From Forficula auricularia (taxonomy: Eukaryota; Arthropoda; Insecta; Dermaptera; Forficulidae), in the NCBI GenBank assembly GCA_024734495.1, contig JALMQS010000102.1, forward strand, positions 7,346,095 to 7,410,094: a DNA stretch of 64,000 nucleotides, in the 5' to 3' direction. How positions within the stretch are numbered: the stretch's first letter is position 1; each line of letters starts with the position of its first letter. Position numbers and translations under genes: made by a program. Under the pieces are notes generated by a model. The model saw only the letters and a list, made by a program, of their open reading frames with translations, was not told where the DNA came from and did not search any database. Positions 44,482 through 57,404 of the stretch are shown piece by piece.

Positions 44482-45192
44482 ACCGACTTCAAAAAAAGGG
44501 AGGAGGTTCTCTATTCGACTGTTTTTTTTTTTTTTTTGTGCCTATGTTACCTCATATCTCCGCCAATTGTGAACAGATTTTGAAAAAAAATTTTGCATTG
44601 GATCCAGTCTACGTTCCGATTGGTCCCATTTTTTCGTAGGTATTAGACCTTTTTTGTTAGGTTTGTTCAGGACTAACTTCTTTGTTTATGAACCGATTTC
44701 GATGATTCTTTTTTATTGAAAGGGGGTATCTTAGGGATGGTGCAATATTAATTTGGTCAAGTTCTGATGATAGGATCACTATTAATAACATCACTAAAAA
44801 GAGAAAAATAAAAATTTTAAGAAAAATAAAACCGACTTCAAAAAAATTAAATGCAACAAATAAAATACACTAAAAGGTATAAAATAATTATTATCTTATT
44901 TAGTTACAACTAAACGACGAATTATTAACATGAAATTACTTTTTTAAGTCGGTGCCAAACATATACCTCTTATGAATCGCACTCGACGGATCTTTCTTAG
45001 TACGTTTGGTGGGTACACTCGCTTATAGGTATAGTTTGTTTGGCACCGACTTCAAAAAGTAATTTCATGTTAATATTTCGTCGTTTAGTTGTAACTAAAT
45101 AAGATAATAATTATTTTTTACCTTTTAGTGTATTTTATTTGTTGCATTTAATTTTTTTGAAGTCGGTTTTATTTTTTTCTTAAAAATTTTTT
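44482..45192 (+). mobile_element. 'ACCGACTTC' family, near-complete copy inserted in a hAT-like relic
   Basis: Starts accgacttcaaaaaaaggga and ends in the palindromic module whose last arm is ttttgaagtcggttttattt. It splits a hAT-like left end (cagggtttcccaaaattttc at 44451) from sequence resuming atggcgcactaccc at 45209. That shows the order of insertion. No transposase. Confidence 0.75.
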
Positions 45193-47280
45193 CAATTAAA
45201 ATTTTTCCATGGCGCACTACCCTATAAGTAAAAGTATACCTAATCGTAAAAGTAAGAGATAAAAATAAATAATAAATAAATTTTTAGCTTCTCACTTTGT
45301 TTGTTTGTCTAGTTAGCCAATAATAAATAAATAAGATTTGAATTTTTATTTAAATCTTAATAAAATTAATCACAAAAATAAAAGCTTCAACAGCTTCATT
45401 AATGGAAATAAATAATTTGAAATAAAAATAAATATCTGTACGAGTTATTATTATTTTTCGGCACGCTCCTTGAAGCTCGGCCCTCCGGGCTAGTGCTCTG
45501 GCGGGCCGCGTCTTGGTCCAAAAATTTTATTCCTCTTAAAAAACCACACTCCAAATGTATACCTGTAAACTCCCGAAAATACATAGTCTCTAAAAGTTTC
45601 GCCTCATTTTCGTCCTGACATAGCTACAGATATGAGGCTCTAGATATGAATCTGGAAGTATTTTTTTTCTATAATCTACAGCATTGTGATATTTTTTGTG
45701 TGGAAATAGATTTATTTAAATAAGTGGAATCTTGTGAGGAGGAGAATTATATTATATAATTTTTTTAAAATTTGGGATCGATAACCGATATAAGGCTTCA
45801 AATATTTAAAAGAAATCAGGTGTTGTTTCTGTTTGTATGACAGGCTGCTCCAGTATTGCCATGAGAAACTCGGGCATGCGTGTCTTAAGTCGTTCAATTT
45901 TGTAAAAATCAAAAAATAAGAATAACAAAATTTAGATTTTTAAAAAATTATAAAAAGTGGCAAATTATTGAAAAATAAACAAATAATATATAAAATATAA
46001 ATCAAATAAGATGTGATTAATTTATTTTTCTGTACACAAAGAAAAGCGAATTGAATATTTAATTTTTGAGTGCTGAGGGAGGGGGAGGAATAATTATCAA
46101 TATATTTAATGTTTCTTAATTTAAAATCAATTGGATTCTTTCATTTCGAAATTCGAGTTGAAATTACAATTATATTTCAAATTTGCCGCAAATATACCGA
46201 TGGCATCAGCGATCCCTGAGCGTTGCTGCAAATTAATCTAGGCTATTATATATAGTATATATTTTTTTTTTTTTTTGTGAAACCTCCTCGCAATTTTACC
46301 CAATTTTTTGATTTTTGGTTTTGAGAAATGTCTGAAACTGAGAAATGTTCATTTGTTCATGTATGTTAATTCGGAATTATAAACCCACACGAAAGAGGAA
46401 AACGAAAGGTCGTAGAAAGTTCATTCAGGTCCCATAATAATATCTTAATGTCGGTCGATCTGTCTAGATTCCCATAATCCATGATAATTCAAAAACGGAA
46501 AGTCATCATTTTTATGTCGGTCCGGATTCCCCATTCTTATCACTAGTCAAGAACGCAGAATCGTTCAGTTCGTTCTAGTGCCAAAAAATATGTATTTTAT
46601 TTGATCACATATACACACGCAGAGATAGATAAAGAAGAGATTTTCAATTTTTTGGATTTAGGGTAATATCTGAAAAATTGGAAAAAAATCGAATTCGAAT
46701 TTTTTTACGAAAATAAAAAATTAAATCATTTTGATTTGGAAATTGTATTATCAAATTAAACACGCCCAGCAGGCTTTAGCTTGCAAGCCTACCGAGGAAA
46801 TTTTATTAGAAAAAATAAATTATTAATTTTATTAAAAACAAATTTCGTATGAATTGATTTTCTAAAATGAACACCTCATAATAAATATCTGTTAATTCTT
46901 ATTTATTTTATTAAAAAATCTATCTAATAAAATAAATTCATTGTATATAATTATTTAATGAAATAAATGTATTCGATAAATTTTTTCTTTCATTAAAAGC
47001 AAATGAAAAGAATCTAGCCAAATTTCGAAAAAATAATTCCCTTTTATTTCATTGAAAATATTTTAAAAACAATTAAAGATAAAAATATTAAAAAAATAAT
47101 AAATTCTCTGAAATGCAATTGGGGTAGAATGTCTCACTCTGGTATAGAAAGAAAAGGGTGCGTAATATAAGATTGGGCGCTTTTATAGTAATCCCGGATA
47201 CATGTCGAAACAAATCCAAATCCAATGGAGACATTGAAACAAGCTCAGACACGAAATAAAGACTTTTCTATTAATCAAGT
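45193..47280. other. AT-rich spacer with hAT-like GC patch
   Basis: At 45455-45515 ttcggcacgctccttgaagc ... ggcgggccgcgtcttggtcc resembles the right subterminal part of a hAT element. The rest is AT-rich. No gene seen. Confidence 0.35.
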
Positions 47281-47490
47281 ATAGTAAGAGTTTTTTTTTT
47301 TGGCTTTTCGGCCTTTCTAGCCATAAGCCTAATTACGATACTAATTATATTTATATTTTTTTTAATTTGTCTCTACCCCCGGGGTCAGATTTTAGCTGGA
47401 TGCCTCGAGTCGGATTCGAACCCGGGTCCCCCTGGTTAGCTCGCTGTCATGCTACCGCCTAGCCTATTCTGACCCCCATAGTAGGAGTTT
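47281..47490 (-). mobile_element. tRNA-derived SINE, complete, minus strand
   Basis: On the - strand the head starts near 47477 (gggggtcagaataggctagg). It has an A box (taggctaggcggtagcat) and a B box (gggttcgaatccgactcgag). A body follows, and an A tail appears as the T tract at 47291-47301. The flanks atagtaagagttt (47281-47293) and atagtaggagttt (47478-47490) are a 13-bp target duplication with one mismatch. The head is a different tRNA from that of the SINE at 43.4 kb. Confidence 0.82.
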
Positions 47491-47617
47491 TATCAATAGC
47501 GTCTACTTCTCTTTAACACAAGCGAACTATTTTAGTACTAATAATAAAATTACATGCAAAGTCTATTATATAGAGTAGAAATATGTTAAAAAAATTGCGA
47601 AATAAAAACACATGAAA

Positions 47618-48641
47618 AATAAACTGCAACGGATCGTTGCTAATCTTTATCCAAATTTATTTGAAATATTAATATGTTTATTCCTTTATTATTAATCAGA
47701 TATCACTTGCAATTTGCAGTTCATGTTGACTTTAATTCAAAAATAATGATCGATTCTCATTTAACAGTCGAGGAATAACAATTCTACATTGGATTTTTGA
47801 CATTTCAGTTATTATTGGTAACCATTGCTGAAGACATGGAGGAATCACTTAAAATCAAAAATAGCGATTGATTCTCATCTATTACTTGAGGAATAATAAT
47901 TCTACATTAGATTTTTGACGCTTCGATTATTATTGAGAACCATTGCTGAAGACATGGAGGAATCGACTTAAAATCAAAAATAACGATCGATTCTTATCTA
48001 ATACTAGAGGAATAACCTTATTGCATTCCATTTCTGATGTTTTGACTATAAATGGCAACCTCTACTGAAAACGTGGAAGAATCGCCTTATAATCAAAAAG
48101 ACTAAATTCTTTTATGGCAAAGAACTCAAACTTTTACTAAAAACTTTATTTAACCTTTTTTGTGGTCCTTAAAGTACTTAATTAGGATATTAAATTTCAT
48201 CAAAATTGGTTAAGTCATTTTCAAGATATTTAGAAAAAACTAAAAAAGTACTGAAATAAAGTACTAATGTTTGTGGGCCGATATGTACCAAAAACTAATC
48301 AGCGCTTCATTTTGTTAAACTAATGGTAGGTTTTAAATTTCATTTCAATCGGTGCAACGGTGTGGAAAAAAATCGTGGGCCATAAAAACGATAACATACA
48401 TACATACATACATCCGCACGCACTAAATGAAAAAATCGCACTTTTTGGCCTCTCGACGAGACCCCATGTAATTTTTGGCAAAACTGTCACGTGATAAAAT
48501 TCAACCTAATTGAATACTACAATTTGTGACTTTAATTGAGTCCATGGGTTCCGTAGTCTTTACCTGAGGACCCTTGGAAGTCGCGCTTGCCGCGAGACTG
48601 ATTACAATACTTTCCCCATGCTTCGCATTGGATAAAGTAAA
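47618..48641 (-). mobile_element. Family F transposon, medium copy with two to three tandem units
   Basis: Starts aataaactgcaacggatcg and ends gcattggataaagtaaa, reverse of 13458. It retains units with accattgctgaagacatgg at 47820 and 47940 and then joins the conserved left part near 48132. The inverted half of the array seen in the long copy is missing. Confidence 0.75.
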
Positions 48642-48841
48642 CAATTATACTGTCAATCTATCAATACAGATTAAACAATTATGAAATAATAATGAATTAG
48701 AAAAATTTAAAGTATGTCGATGATTTGTAATTATCATTTGATTGCTCTCAAGATAATGTTTAATCCTCTCCCCTTTTTTAAGGAAATTCTAGCAGTGGAA
48801 TGAAACCGCCACTATTTTATCATCGAAATTAAATTATAAGC

Positions 48842-50361
48842 CCGTATTGTGTATTCAGACCTATTAGTGTTCTCCCTGCCTTGTCCAAAATATTAGAAAA
48901 AATTATTAACTGTCAAATTTTAAATCATATCGAAAATAACAAATTCTTAGACCCTTATCAGTCTGACTTCCGTAAAGGACATAGATGTACGACTGCTTTA
49001 CTAAAAATTACGGAGGATATTCGAAGAGAAATCGACGTCGGAAAATGTACAATTTTAGTACTTCTTGATTTTAAAAATGCATTCGGTTCAGTCAATCACT
49101 CGATTCTTTTAAGTAAACTTGCTTCCCAATTTAATTTTTCATCCTCAGCTTGCAAATTAATATCTTCATTTCTAAGTGATCGGACTCAAGCAGTTCGTTG
49201 TGGCTCAGATTTTTCATCTCCGCTTTCTCTTAGGACAGGGGTGGCCCAGGGATCTATCCTGGGACCTCTATTATTTTCTTTATTTATTAATGATATCTCC
49301 TCTTCTCTTTCTAGCTGTAATCATCACCTATTTGCCGATGATTTTCAGTTTTATGCTCACTGCTTGCCCAACCAAGTTGTGCAATATATTTCATTAATTA
49401 ACCTAGAGCTTCTGTCACTTTCTTCCTGGGCCATGAATAATTTAATCTCTGTTAATCCTCTAAAATCGCAGGCTATTATCTTATTCAAAGAATGCCTTCC
49501 TACTAACTTACTACCTCCTATTCTCTACAATAACAATACTATTCCATTCACTTGCTCAGCTAAGAATCTAGGATTGACTTTTTCGTGCAATTTATCTTGG
49601 AAAGTGCAAATCAATAATATATGCCGTAGTGTTTATGGGGCCCTTCACTCACTGAAGCGACTCTCATATCTCACGCCATATAATCTTCGCCTCAATTTAA
49701 GCAAGAGTTTATTAGCACCCCTTTTCCAGTACTGCGACATAATCTTTTCGAATTCCCTCGACAGTAAATCGGGCAAAAGACTAGAAATAGCTTTGAATGC
49801 ATGCACCCGCTATGTCTTAAATCTAAAACCACGTAGCCATCTTTCGGACCAGGATAAAAAACTCATCTTAAACACAGATCTTTCTAAATTTTACGCTTGG
49901 CGGTGTTGTGTGATTATTTATAAGCTATTAAATTCTGAAAAATTCATTTGCCCGTCTTACTTAGAAAATCTATTTGTCGTCGGTCGCTCCACCAGGAAGA
50001 CAACGCTAGTGCAGGTGCACTGTAAAACTAAACACTTCTTTCATTCCTTCAAATTGGCGGGTGCAAGGCTTTGGAATGAACTTCCATCCAAATTTCATGC
50101 AAACCCGACTCTTGGTGCTCTCAGGTCTTCGTTCTTTATGGATCCCAATAACTGATACTCCTTACTCTTATTTCCTTTATGTCTTCTAATCTTTCTCTAC
50201 TTTTTTTTCTTCTTCCCCTCCAAAATTTGTGTATCTGTGAAATCTTTTGCCAACATTGTAAAATATTATTGCTAAATTATGTATAAACACTAGGTGGGAC
50301 CTAAGGTCCTATGTTTGTATACTTTGTGAAATAAATAAATAAATAAATAAATATTTATTTG
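48842..50361 (+). mobile_element. LINE with intact reverse transcriptase 3' half (family B)
   Basis: An open frame runs from the truncated 5' end (VFRPISVLPALSKILEKI, from about 48851) to the TGA at 50153-50155, about 430 codons. Counting from 48881, motif A is LLDFKNAFGSVNH (Asp 63), motif B GVAQGSILGPLLFSLFINDI (120-139) and motif C LFADD (Asp 153, 154), followed by the NLGLTF motif-E region and a thumb with LFQYCDIIFSNS. A 3' UTR of about 170 bases follows, with a (AAAT)n tail at 50331-50361. The endonuclease is lost by 5' truncation. Absence of frameshifts suggests recent insertion. It resembles Jockey/CR1-type elements, exact clade not certain. FADD rather than YADD is normal in several LINE groups. 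Confidence 0.88.
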
Positions 50362-50820
50362 ATCATTCATAATTAAAACTATTATAAATAAATTAAGACC
50401 AAAATCAAGATTTAAAAAAAAAAAAAAATATGATCAAACTTTTATATTTATTTATTTATTAAATATTTTTTTTCCAAATTAATAGAAGATGTAAGTGTCA
50501 GTGGAAAGCAAAGGTTGCCAATGATAAACACTATAATTTAAATTTAAATAAAAATTTATTAATTACCCAGTCATTTCTTCCAAGGCTAGATATCCAAGTA
50601 AAAAACCAGCCTCTTTAAAAAAAAAGATGAAAAAAACAAATAAAAAAAAAAAAAAAAAACGTGGTTATAGTAGGTAATTCAAATTTATAATTATTAATAA
50701 ATATATTTCTATAATATAATAATAATAATATTAGTTAAATTAAATTAACGAACGAAGAAAAGATTTTAGTATTATAGACAAAAGGATCAGCCAGGATTCG
50801 AACCTGGGATCTTTGCATAT

Positions 50821-51260
50821 ATTTTGTTTTTTTTTGTTTTTAATGTAATCGAATGCAAGAAAGGGCGCACCAGTAAAGAAGCAGCCTCTATGGATCTCGA
50901 AAGACCCTTGCATTACTGAAGAGAAGGAAAAGTTGATTAAGTGAGGTGATGGAGACGTAGGTGTTTATGCACTGGGGAGATTATGGTGGGAAAGATGGAG
51001 GCTGGGAGAGAGTTCCAGTTCCTTGAAGTCATGGGGATATACGTATTGGCGAATGAAGTGGTCCGGCACTTTTCTAATTTGACCGCGAAAGAGTGTTGGG
51101 AGCTACGACACAAAGCATGCTTTGGGGGGGGGGGGGGATTATTGATTTTATCTCATCAGAACACCTGCCGTGATAGTATCTATAGAAAAGGGAAAGGGCA
51201 GAGACATTTCTTCGATGAGCTAGCGAGTCGAGGGAGTCGGTGAGGGTAGAATCGTCAATT
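50821..51260 (-). mobile_element. LINE family A, 3' part, inserted in T1 left arm
   Basis: The reverse complement reproduces 2752-3200, including the 3' UTR and gcattcgattgcatt, with the A tail as a T-rich tract at 50822-50841. It interrupts the tRNA-like unit between tttgcatat and atgtactgc, with atat possibly duplicated. A G tract lies at 51124-51137. Confidence 0.8.
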
Positions 51261-51672
51261 ATATGTACTGCAATGCTTTGTCATAAGAGCTTTAGCTCCT
51301 ATTCCACTAAGCTACAGATCCCCTGAACCCAAACTAATACCAAATGTATATATGAATTATGGAATTTCTTTAATCTCCTGCTCGTTCATTTTTAACAGTT
51401 CTGTAGTGGCCTGACTGTATTTTAAACTATTCTCAAACGCCTCCCAATCAATCACAAACCCAAGAGTCGAAAATAATTTTTTCTCTTTGCTCCGGGACGC
51501 AATCGCGAGAATAGTTTAAAATACAGTCAGCACTACAGAACTGTTAAAATGAACGAGCAGGAAAGATTAAAAATTTCATAATTCATATATACATTTGGTA
51601 TTAGTTTGGGTTCAGAGATCAGTAGCTTAGTGTATATAGGAGCTAAAGCTCTTATAACAAAGCATTGCAGTA

Positions 51673-51960
51673 CAAGGGCGGATCAGGAATTTTTTATGGG
51701 GGGGGGAGGGGAGAATGTATATAAAAGGTGCCCGATGTATATAAGATATACTTTTTATCTCGAAAGTGTGTCGCGATCGAATTGTCCAAGCGGGGAGGGG
51801 GGGGGGTCAGAGACGCCCCCCCCCCACACACATATATATAGAACTTTATTTTCAATTTTAAAATTAAAAAAAAAAAAAAAAATTACAAATTTTTTTTGCC
51901 AGGCACGGGCCTCTATGGGGGGGGGGCGGTCGCCCCTCCGCCCCCCTGGATCCGCCCTTG
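51673..51960. mobile_element. hAT MITE with perfect 8-bp target duplication
   Basis: Inverted ends caagggcggatc and gatccgcccttg bound 288 bases. Both sides are flanked by ttgcagta (51665-51672, 51961-51968). The interior has G and C homopolymers and an A tract. It splits the tRNA-like unit of the T1 right arm. Confidence 0.88.
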
Positions 51961-52239
51961 TTGCAGTACATATGCAAAGATCCCAGATTCGAATCCTGGC
52001 TGATCCTTTTGTCTATAATACAAAAATCTTTTCTTTGTTCGTTAATTTAATTTAATTAATAATTGTCTTATGGCGAGGCCTCATTGCGATTGCGTCCCGG
52101 GTCAAAGAGAAAAAATTATTTTCGACTCTTGGGTTTGTGATTTGTAAAGAAAAGTCTTATCTTAACAAGTTTAATATAAATATAAGAAATTATTTTTGGA
52201 GGAGTTCAAATTTTGAATATATTCAAATAAATCGAGGGG

Positions 52240-52448
52240 GATCGTAAAGAAGGGAATTGTACCCGAGCATTTCGAGCCATTTGGCTATCCTGTGAGGTGA
52301 ATTAGGGGCAACGGTTCGATTCCTGAAGAGGAAAAATAACCCTTTTGACATATAATTAAAAATAATCCATTCGATCTCGGATATTGTAGAGGAGAACCTT
52401 TGGGATTTTCTTAGAAGTTTAAAGCCTATTTCTATTGACAATTTGAGC
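52240..52448 (+). mobile_element. T3 SINE-like copy with tRNA-like head
   Basis: B box acggttcgattcctgaagag at 52310, a preceding tcgagccatttggctatcct segment, then the shared tail ataatccattcgatctcgga ... cctatttctattgacaattt. No A tract or target duplication was identified. Confidence 0.55.
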
Positions 52449-54668
52449 TATATTATATTATTTTCGCTTTTTTTCTTCAATTTCTAATCTATTCTTATAT
52501 GTACCATAAAAGAATTGAATTGAAAAAGTTCATTGAGGATTTTAGACTTGAAAAATTCAGTTTTGGTGGACCCGAAAATTGAAGAAAAGAGATAAAAAGT
52601 CCAAAATCTAATCACTTAATTGTTTTGGTAATACAAATATTTTTTGGCTTTAGAACGATATTTCTACGACTTTCCATCCTTGAGTTATCGTGAGTATCGG
52701 AATTCAGATGACAGATTTAGAATAATATTTCAATTCTAGGGCAACACTTCTTTATAACACTCTTATTATTAATTTGTCCTTTATAGATTAGCTCATGAAA
52801 AGTTCGTTAAATGGATATGAATATACAGTCGACAAAAGCTGCATCACCAATTTGCACTTGCTCTAGTTGTTTGTTAAGAATATGTCAAGGGCTACTCACG
52901 ACGATGATGATAATGATGAATGATCCATGATCAATGATGATGTTAGTATTGAAGAGTGAAAGGGGAGCAATTAGTAGTATTTGAATTCTAAATTACAACT
53001 CACACTGAAAACTAAATCATTATATTCATTAATATTATGAAGAACAGATTTAATAAACTTCAATAAACCTATTTAAATATATAATTTCAAGGCTTTGAAT
53101 CCACTAGGGAAGGAGAAAAATAATGTGTTCAGTATATAGGCCAAATGGGTGCAGGTCAAAAATGTTCAATAAAAAAGACTATATCACACTAGCGGATTCC
53201 GAGAGTTCGTTAAGTCAAAACCTTCAAGAACGTCTGTTTTTGTTCAAAATTCAAAATGATAATCGTGTTAAATAATTAAATTTCATAATTGAAATGTGAA
53301 TTTTTATTAGTTTTTGTAATTTTTCCGAATTTTATTATATATATTTTATAATGATATTGATACATGAAGAAGTTCAGCAAGAAAGGGTCAACCTCAATAG
53401 TCATGGCTGGACCCTTACATCGTATCTGTGGCTGCGGGTCTTGAAAGACTCAAGGTCCGTGGATGTTTGTTTAATGAACGTGGACATGATGGACGTAGGT
53501 GTGTGTGGGTTAGGTGAGATAATAAATAGATTCAGAGGAAAAGAGAATGAAAGCCGGAAACTCAAGCTAAACACAGAAAATTAGATATGATTCCAATATT
53601 AGGGAGTTCTTGAGACTTGAATGGTGGTCTTGCTCCAAGCGATAATTAAATAAATTATCTACCACTCAATACAATATATTTTTATAATAATATAATGTTT
53701 GAAACGTAGTCAAGGCATGATTTTTAGTATATTTTTCTGTAATTCTGGTACCCACAATAGCTTAAAAACGGTAGGAGAAAGTTTGTTTTGAGGACAAGTT
53801 ATTTGTATTACTCGCTTGCCTGCCGGAGCGGACTTGATTTTGAATTCTTAACAGAGATTTTTTATCAGTGTCTGTATATTTCTGGGTGTCTGGATTATGA
53901 TACCCACGATAACTCAAGAACTAAGTTTCGTAGAATGTTTCACCTGGTGCAAAATGTTTGTACATACATATTTGTAAACTGATTTGTTTGCCTTGCCGGC
54001 AGAAATTAGAAAAAGATATCCAAAATCTTAAAGACGACGAACTAAAATTCAGTACACGAATTTAGATCAATAAATTATAGCTTTCTGCTATACATTTCTG
54101 CTGTTCTGTTTTTTGTAGCTTAATCAGTACCTACTCTGATTAGAAAATTGCAAATTCACTAAAATTTTTAAAAAGTCTACCTAATCTCGAAAAATTATTC
54201 ACTTTTTCGTCCAATTTATCTTAGCAAAAGCAATTATATTATTATTCACTCTGTGATACCCTCTCAGGGCTTATAAGGGCTGATGCACTCAATGCCACGG
54301 CTCTTGGCGCTCTGTCAAGGTTCCTGGTTCATCATTAGCTCCAAGGCCAAAGGCAAGGGACACATCTAGGTCACCTATTCTATCTTACCTGCATACTAAT
54401 TGATTTGTTACTCACAACATCTGACAAGTACACTTAAATAAATACACACTCTCAACTTCTTCCTTGGTATCCACACTTATGTAATTTCGTATGTCTGGAA
54501 TGCATTAACCGAGAGAGGGACCCAAATAAGCCGAATTCAATTAGTTCGTAGTAAATGTAAATCAATGAAATCTAATATAAATTCTCTTTAAAAATTTTAC
54601 TTTAATTACTTTTATTCCAATATTATTATTATTAAAAATATCATGAATATTTTTATAAATATTCGATT
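52449..54668. other. AT-rich spacer with unassigned GC-richer patches
   Basis: Patches at 53385-53530 (a 77-codon frame followed by ggttaggtgagat) and 54270-54380 (ctgatgcactcaatgccacg ...) are richer in G+C than the rest, but I could not assign them. A gatgat microsatellite lies near 52900. No RNA gene was recognised. Confidence 0.35.
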
Positions 54669-55146
54669 TTTTTACTTTATCCATGCGAAACAGATAACAG
54701 ATAAAGTATTATAATCGGTCTCGCGGCAAGCAAGTAAAGACTACGGAACCGACTGTCTGAACCAATGTCATAAATTGTTGTGGTTTAGCCAAAAATTACA
54801 TGGGGTCTCGTCCAGAGACTATAAAGTGCGATTTTTTTATTTAGTCTGTGGGGGATGTAAGTATGTTACTATATGTATGTATGGATTCCTTTATTTCAAT
54901 CAAGATTTTTGTTTCATACCGTCCAACCAACTATTACTTTACAAAATTAAGCGATGATTATTACTTTTCTGTACATATCGGTCCACAAACATAACATTTT
55001 TTTTTAGTTTTTCGAAATATCTTAAAAATGGCTTAACCAATTTTGGTGAAATATAATATTCTATTTAAGTATTTTGAGAACAAAACAAAAAAGGCTATAT
55101 AAAGTTTTTAGTATAAAATTATATTTTAAAATACCTTACCCTAGAG
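54669..55146 (+). mobile_element. Family F transposon, diverged left part
   Basis: Starts tttactttatccatgcgaaa and follows the 13.46-13.99-kb sequence with many changes (attacatggggtctcgtcca, cataaattg, ttttagtataaaattat). It ends about where the tandem array would begin. Oldest of the four copies. Confidence 0.7.
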
Positions 55147-56029
55147 GAGAGGTAGTAAAACAAAGCTAGGTTCACATTGTGAACTCACTTATAAGTACAA
55201 AGTACAACAGCGCTATCTTTCACGTGTCTATACGTCAAGTGATTATGAAACTAGATCAAATCAGAACCACATATTCTCAAATTCAAATTGGGATTAATCA
55301 CTTTCAAAATGAGATTAATTAATTTAATATCATTTTTAAGTTTATGGTATAGATATAAATGAATATTTATCGACAGCATATAAGGCTTTTCCAGTCCTTT
55401 GTATTACGTTTTGGGTTCCATTGATTAGGTATGCCTTTTTGATTGTATTTTGTTATTTTACTATTCAAAAACTCTACTATCAGCAGGATACCCATCTCTT
55501 TTCTCTCTTTCTTCTTCACTATCGTTTTATATAACTAATATTCTTCAGAGTACATTAATATACATTATCTGAATACAGAGAAACTTGCCAATATATATTT
55601 AGCTTTTTATTATTATTGATTTTCATAAATCACTGTTGAAGACAGGGTTATTTTCTTAGAAGAGAGTGATGATGAGCGCATGTGTCTTCTGGGATATCCC
55701 GGTAATTGCTTAACATCTCACCTAACCTTGATGAAAATAGGCATTTTGTATTTTCCAAAAATTCTTAAGAGCTGTCAAAGGTCTTAAGGTCGCCCGTTAA
55801 TAAAATAAAAAACAAAAAATATTTCCCTAAATAATAAAAGACAATGTTCTAGTTAAGTATGAAAAGCACCTAAAGTGGAGATTTTTAATCTGTTAAAATT
55901 TAGCATTATTACTTATTATTATAGCAGAGTTTCCTATTCCTTTTTGACAACAGCCTTGGCATGTTAAAAGAATTGGTTATAATATTTACTAGCTAAAATA
56001 GATATTTTGCCTATAATTTTCTTAATAAT
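55147..56029. other. AT-rich spacer
   Basis: No gene or clear repeat recognised. Confidence 0.35.
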
Positions 56030-57140
56030 AACTTCAGAAAAGGAGGATGTTCTCAATTCGACTGATTTTTTTTTTTTTTTGTGTCTATGTTACCTGATAT
56101 CTTCACCAATTGTGAACTGATTTTGATGATTTTTTTTGCATTGGGTTCAGTCTAGTTTCCGATTGGTCCGGGTTTTTTTTCATTGGTATTGGACCTTTTT
56201 TGTTATGTTTGTTCAGGCATAACTTCTTTGTTTATGAACCGATTTTGATGATTCTTTCTGCGTTTGGATCGGTATACTTCCAAGACAGTCAAGATACCTA
56301 ACTATTTATTTATTTATTTATTTTATGTATGTTCAGCGAGAACTTTTTGCCACTTGGACCGATTTCGATGATTCTTTTTTTATTGGAAAAGGGGTACCTT
56401 AGGGGTGGTTCCATATTAATTTGGTCAAGTTCAGATGATATGATCAATGACGAAATAACGGAAATCTCCAATTCTTCTGAGCAAATAATCGAAATTATAA
56501 TAAATAAAATATTTTATGAAAAATAAATCTTAAAACATTCATTTAAAACCCACAAACGTTTCGAGAGAATTTCTATATTTATGAATTGAATTTTATTATC
56601 ATTTTCTGATTCCTTCCTTCGCCCGAATCTGTCTCTTACGAGATGCATACAAAGTATTATCTTAAGTCACTATTAATAACATCACTAAAAAGAGAAAATA
56701 AAAATAATTTTTATAAAAAAAAAAATAAATAAAACGGACTTGAAAAAAATTAAATGCAACAAATAAAATAATAAGAACTCAAAAATAAAATAAAATGCAC
56801 TAAAAGGTATAAAATAATTATCTAATTTAGTTACAACTAAACGACGAAATATTAACATGAAATCACTTTTTGAAGTCGGTGCCAAACATATACATTTTAT
56901 GAATCGAACTCGACGGATCTTACTTAGTTCGTTTGGCGGGCACGCTTGCTTATATAGTTTGTTTGGCACCGACTTGAAAAAGTGATTTCATATTAATATT
57001 TCGTCGTTTAGATGTAACTAAATTAGATAATTATTTTATTCCTTTTAGTGCATTTTATTTTATTTTTGAGTTCTTATTATTTTATTTGTTGTATTTAATT
57101 TTTTTGAAGTCGGTTTTATTTTTTTTTATAAAAATTATTT
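56030..57140 (+). mobile_element. 'ACCGACTTC' family copy interrupted by about 220 bases
   Basis: The outer end (acttcagaaaaggaggatgt) runs to gatgatatgatcaatgacga at about 56450. The rest of the family resumes near 56667 (cactattaataacatcacta) and ends with the palindromic module to 57140. The piece between them (56451-56666) includes aaacgtttcgagagaatttc. No target duplication is evident. The family's 59.5-kb copy also has gatcaatgac, so the join may be a variant rather than an insertion. Confidence 0.65.
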
Positions 57141-57404
57141 TTTTCTAGCCACTTTCCATTTTAAAAATATATTTACTTTAAAACTAAAAAATAAATAAAA
57201 ATAAAAATTTTCATTCTCTAAGCCGAGAATCGATGATCTTATTATAATATGAGATTTATTTATGAGGGAAGGGATCGCATTACTCAGGAATCAAACCCAA
57301 GTTGCTTTTCGGCCAATTGCAGTAATCCTACGTTATCCTTCTGACAAATAGATATGGGCCATGCAAAAAAAATTTATTTAGGTTCTAAAAAACTTAAATA
57401 TAAA

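Larger units (their letters stand above)
50738..52165. mobile_element. Palindromic tRNA-like element (family T1, copy 1) with two insertions
   Basis: Left arm 50738-51494 and right arm 51495-52060 (with an extension to 52165) mirror each other about 51495. Each arm has a tRNA-like unit ending ggttcgaatcctggctgatcc or its complement, preceded by an A box (gtagcttagtggaatagg) and followed by a ttgtctat ... ttcgttaattta tail. The left unit is split by a reverse LINE family A copy (50821-51260), the right one by a hAT MITE (51673-51960). Frames inside are shadows. Confidence 0.75.

Noticed and set aside
51606..52055. 149-codon frame with poly-Gly/Pro stretches
   Set aside because: It reads through a hAT MITE with G and C homopolymers and the T1 arm.
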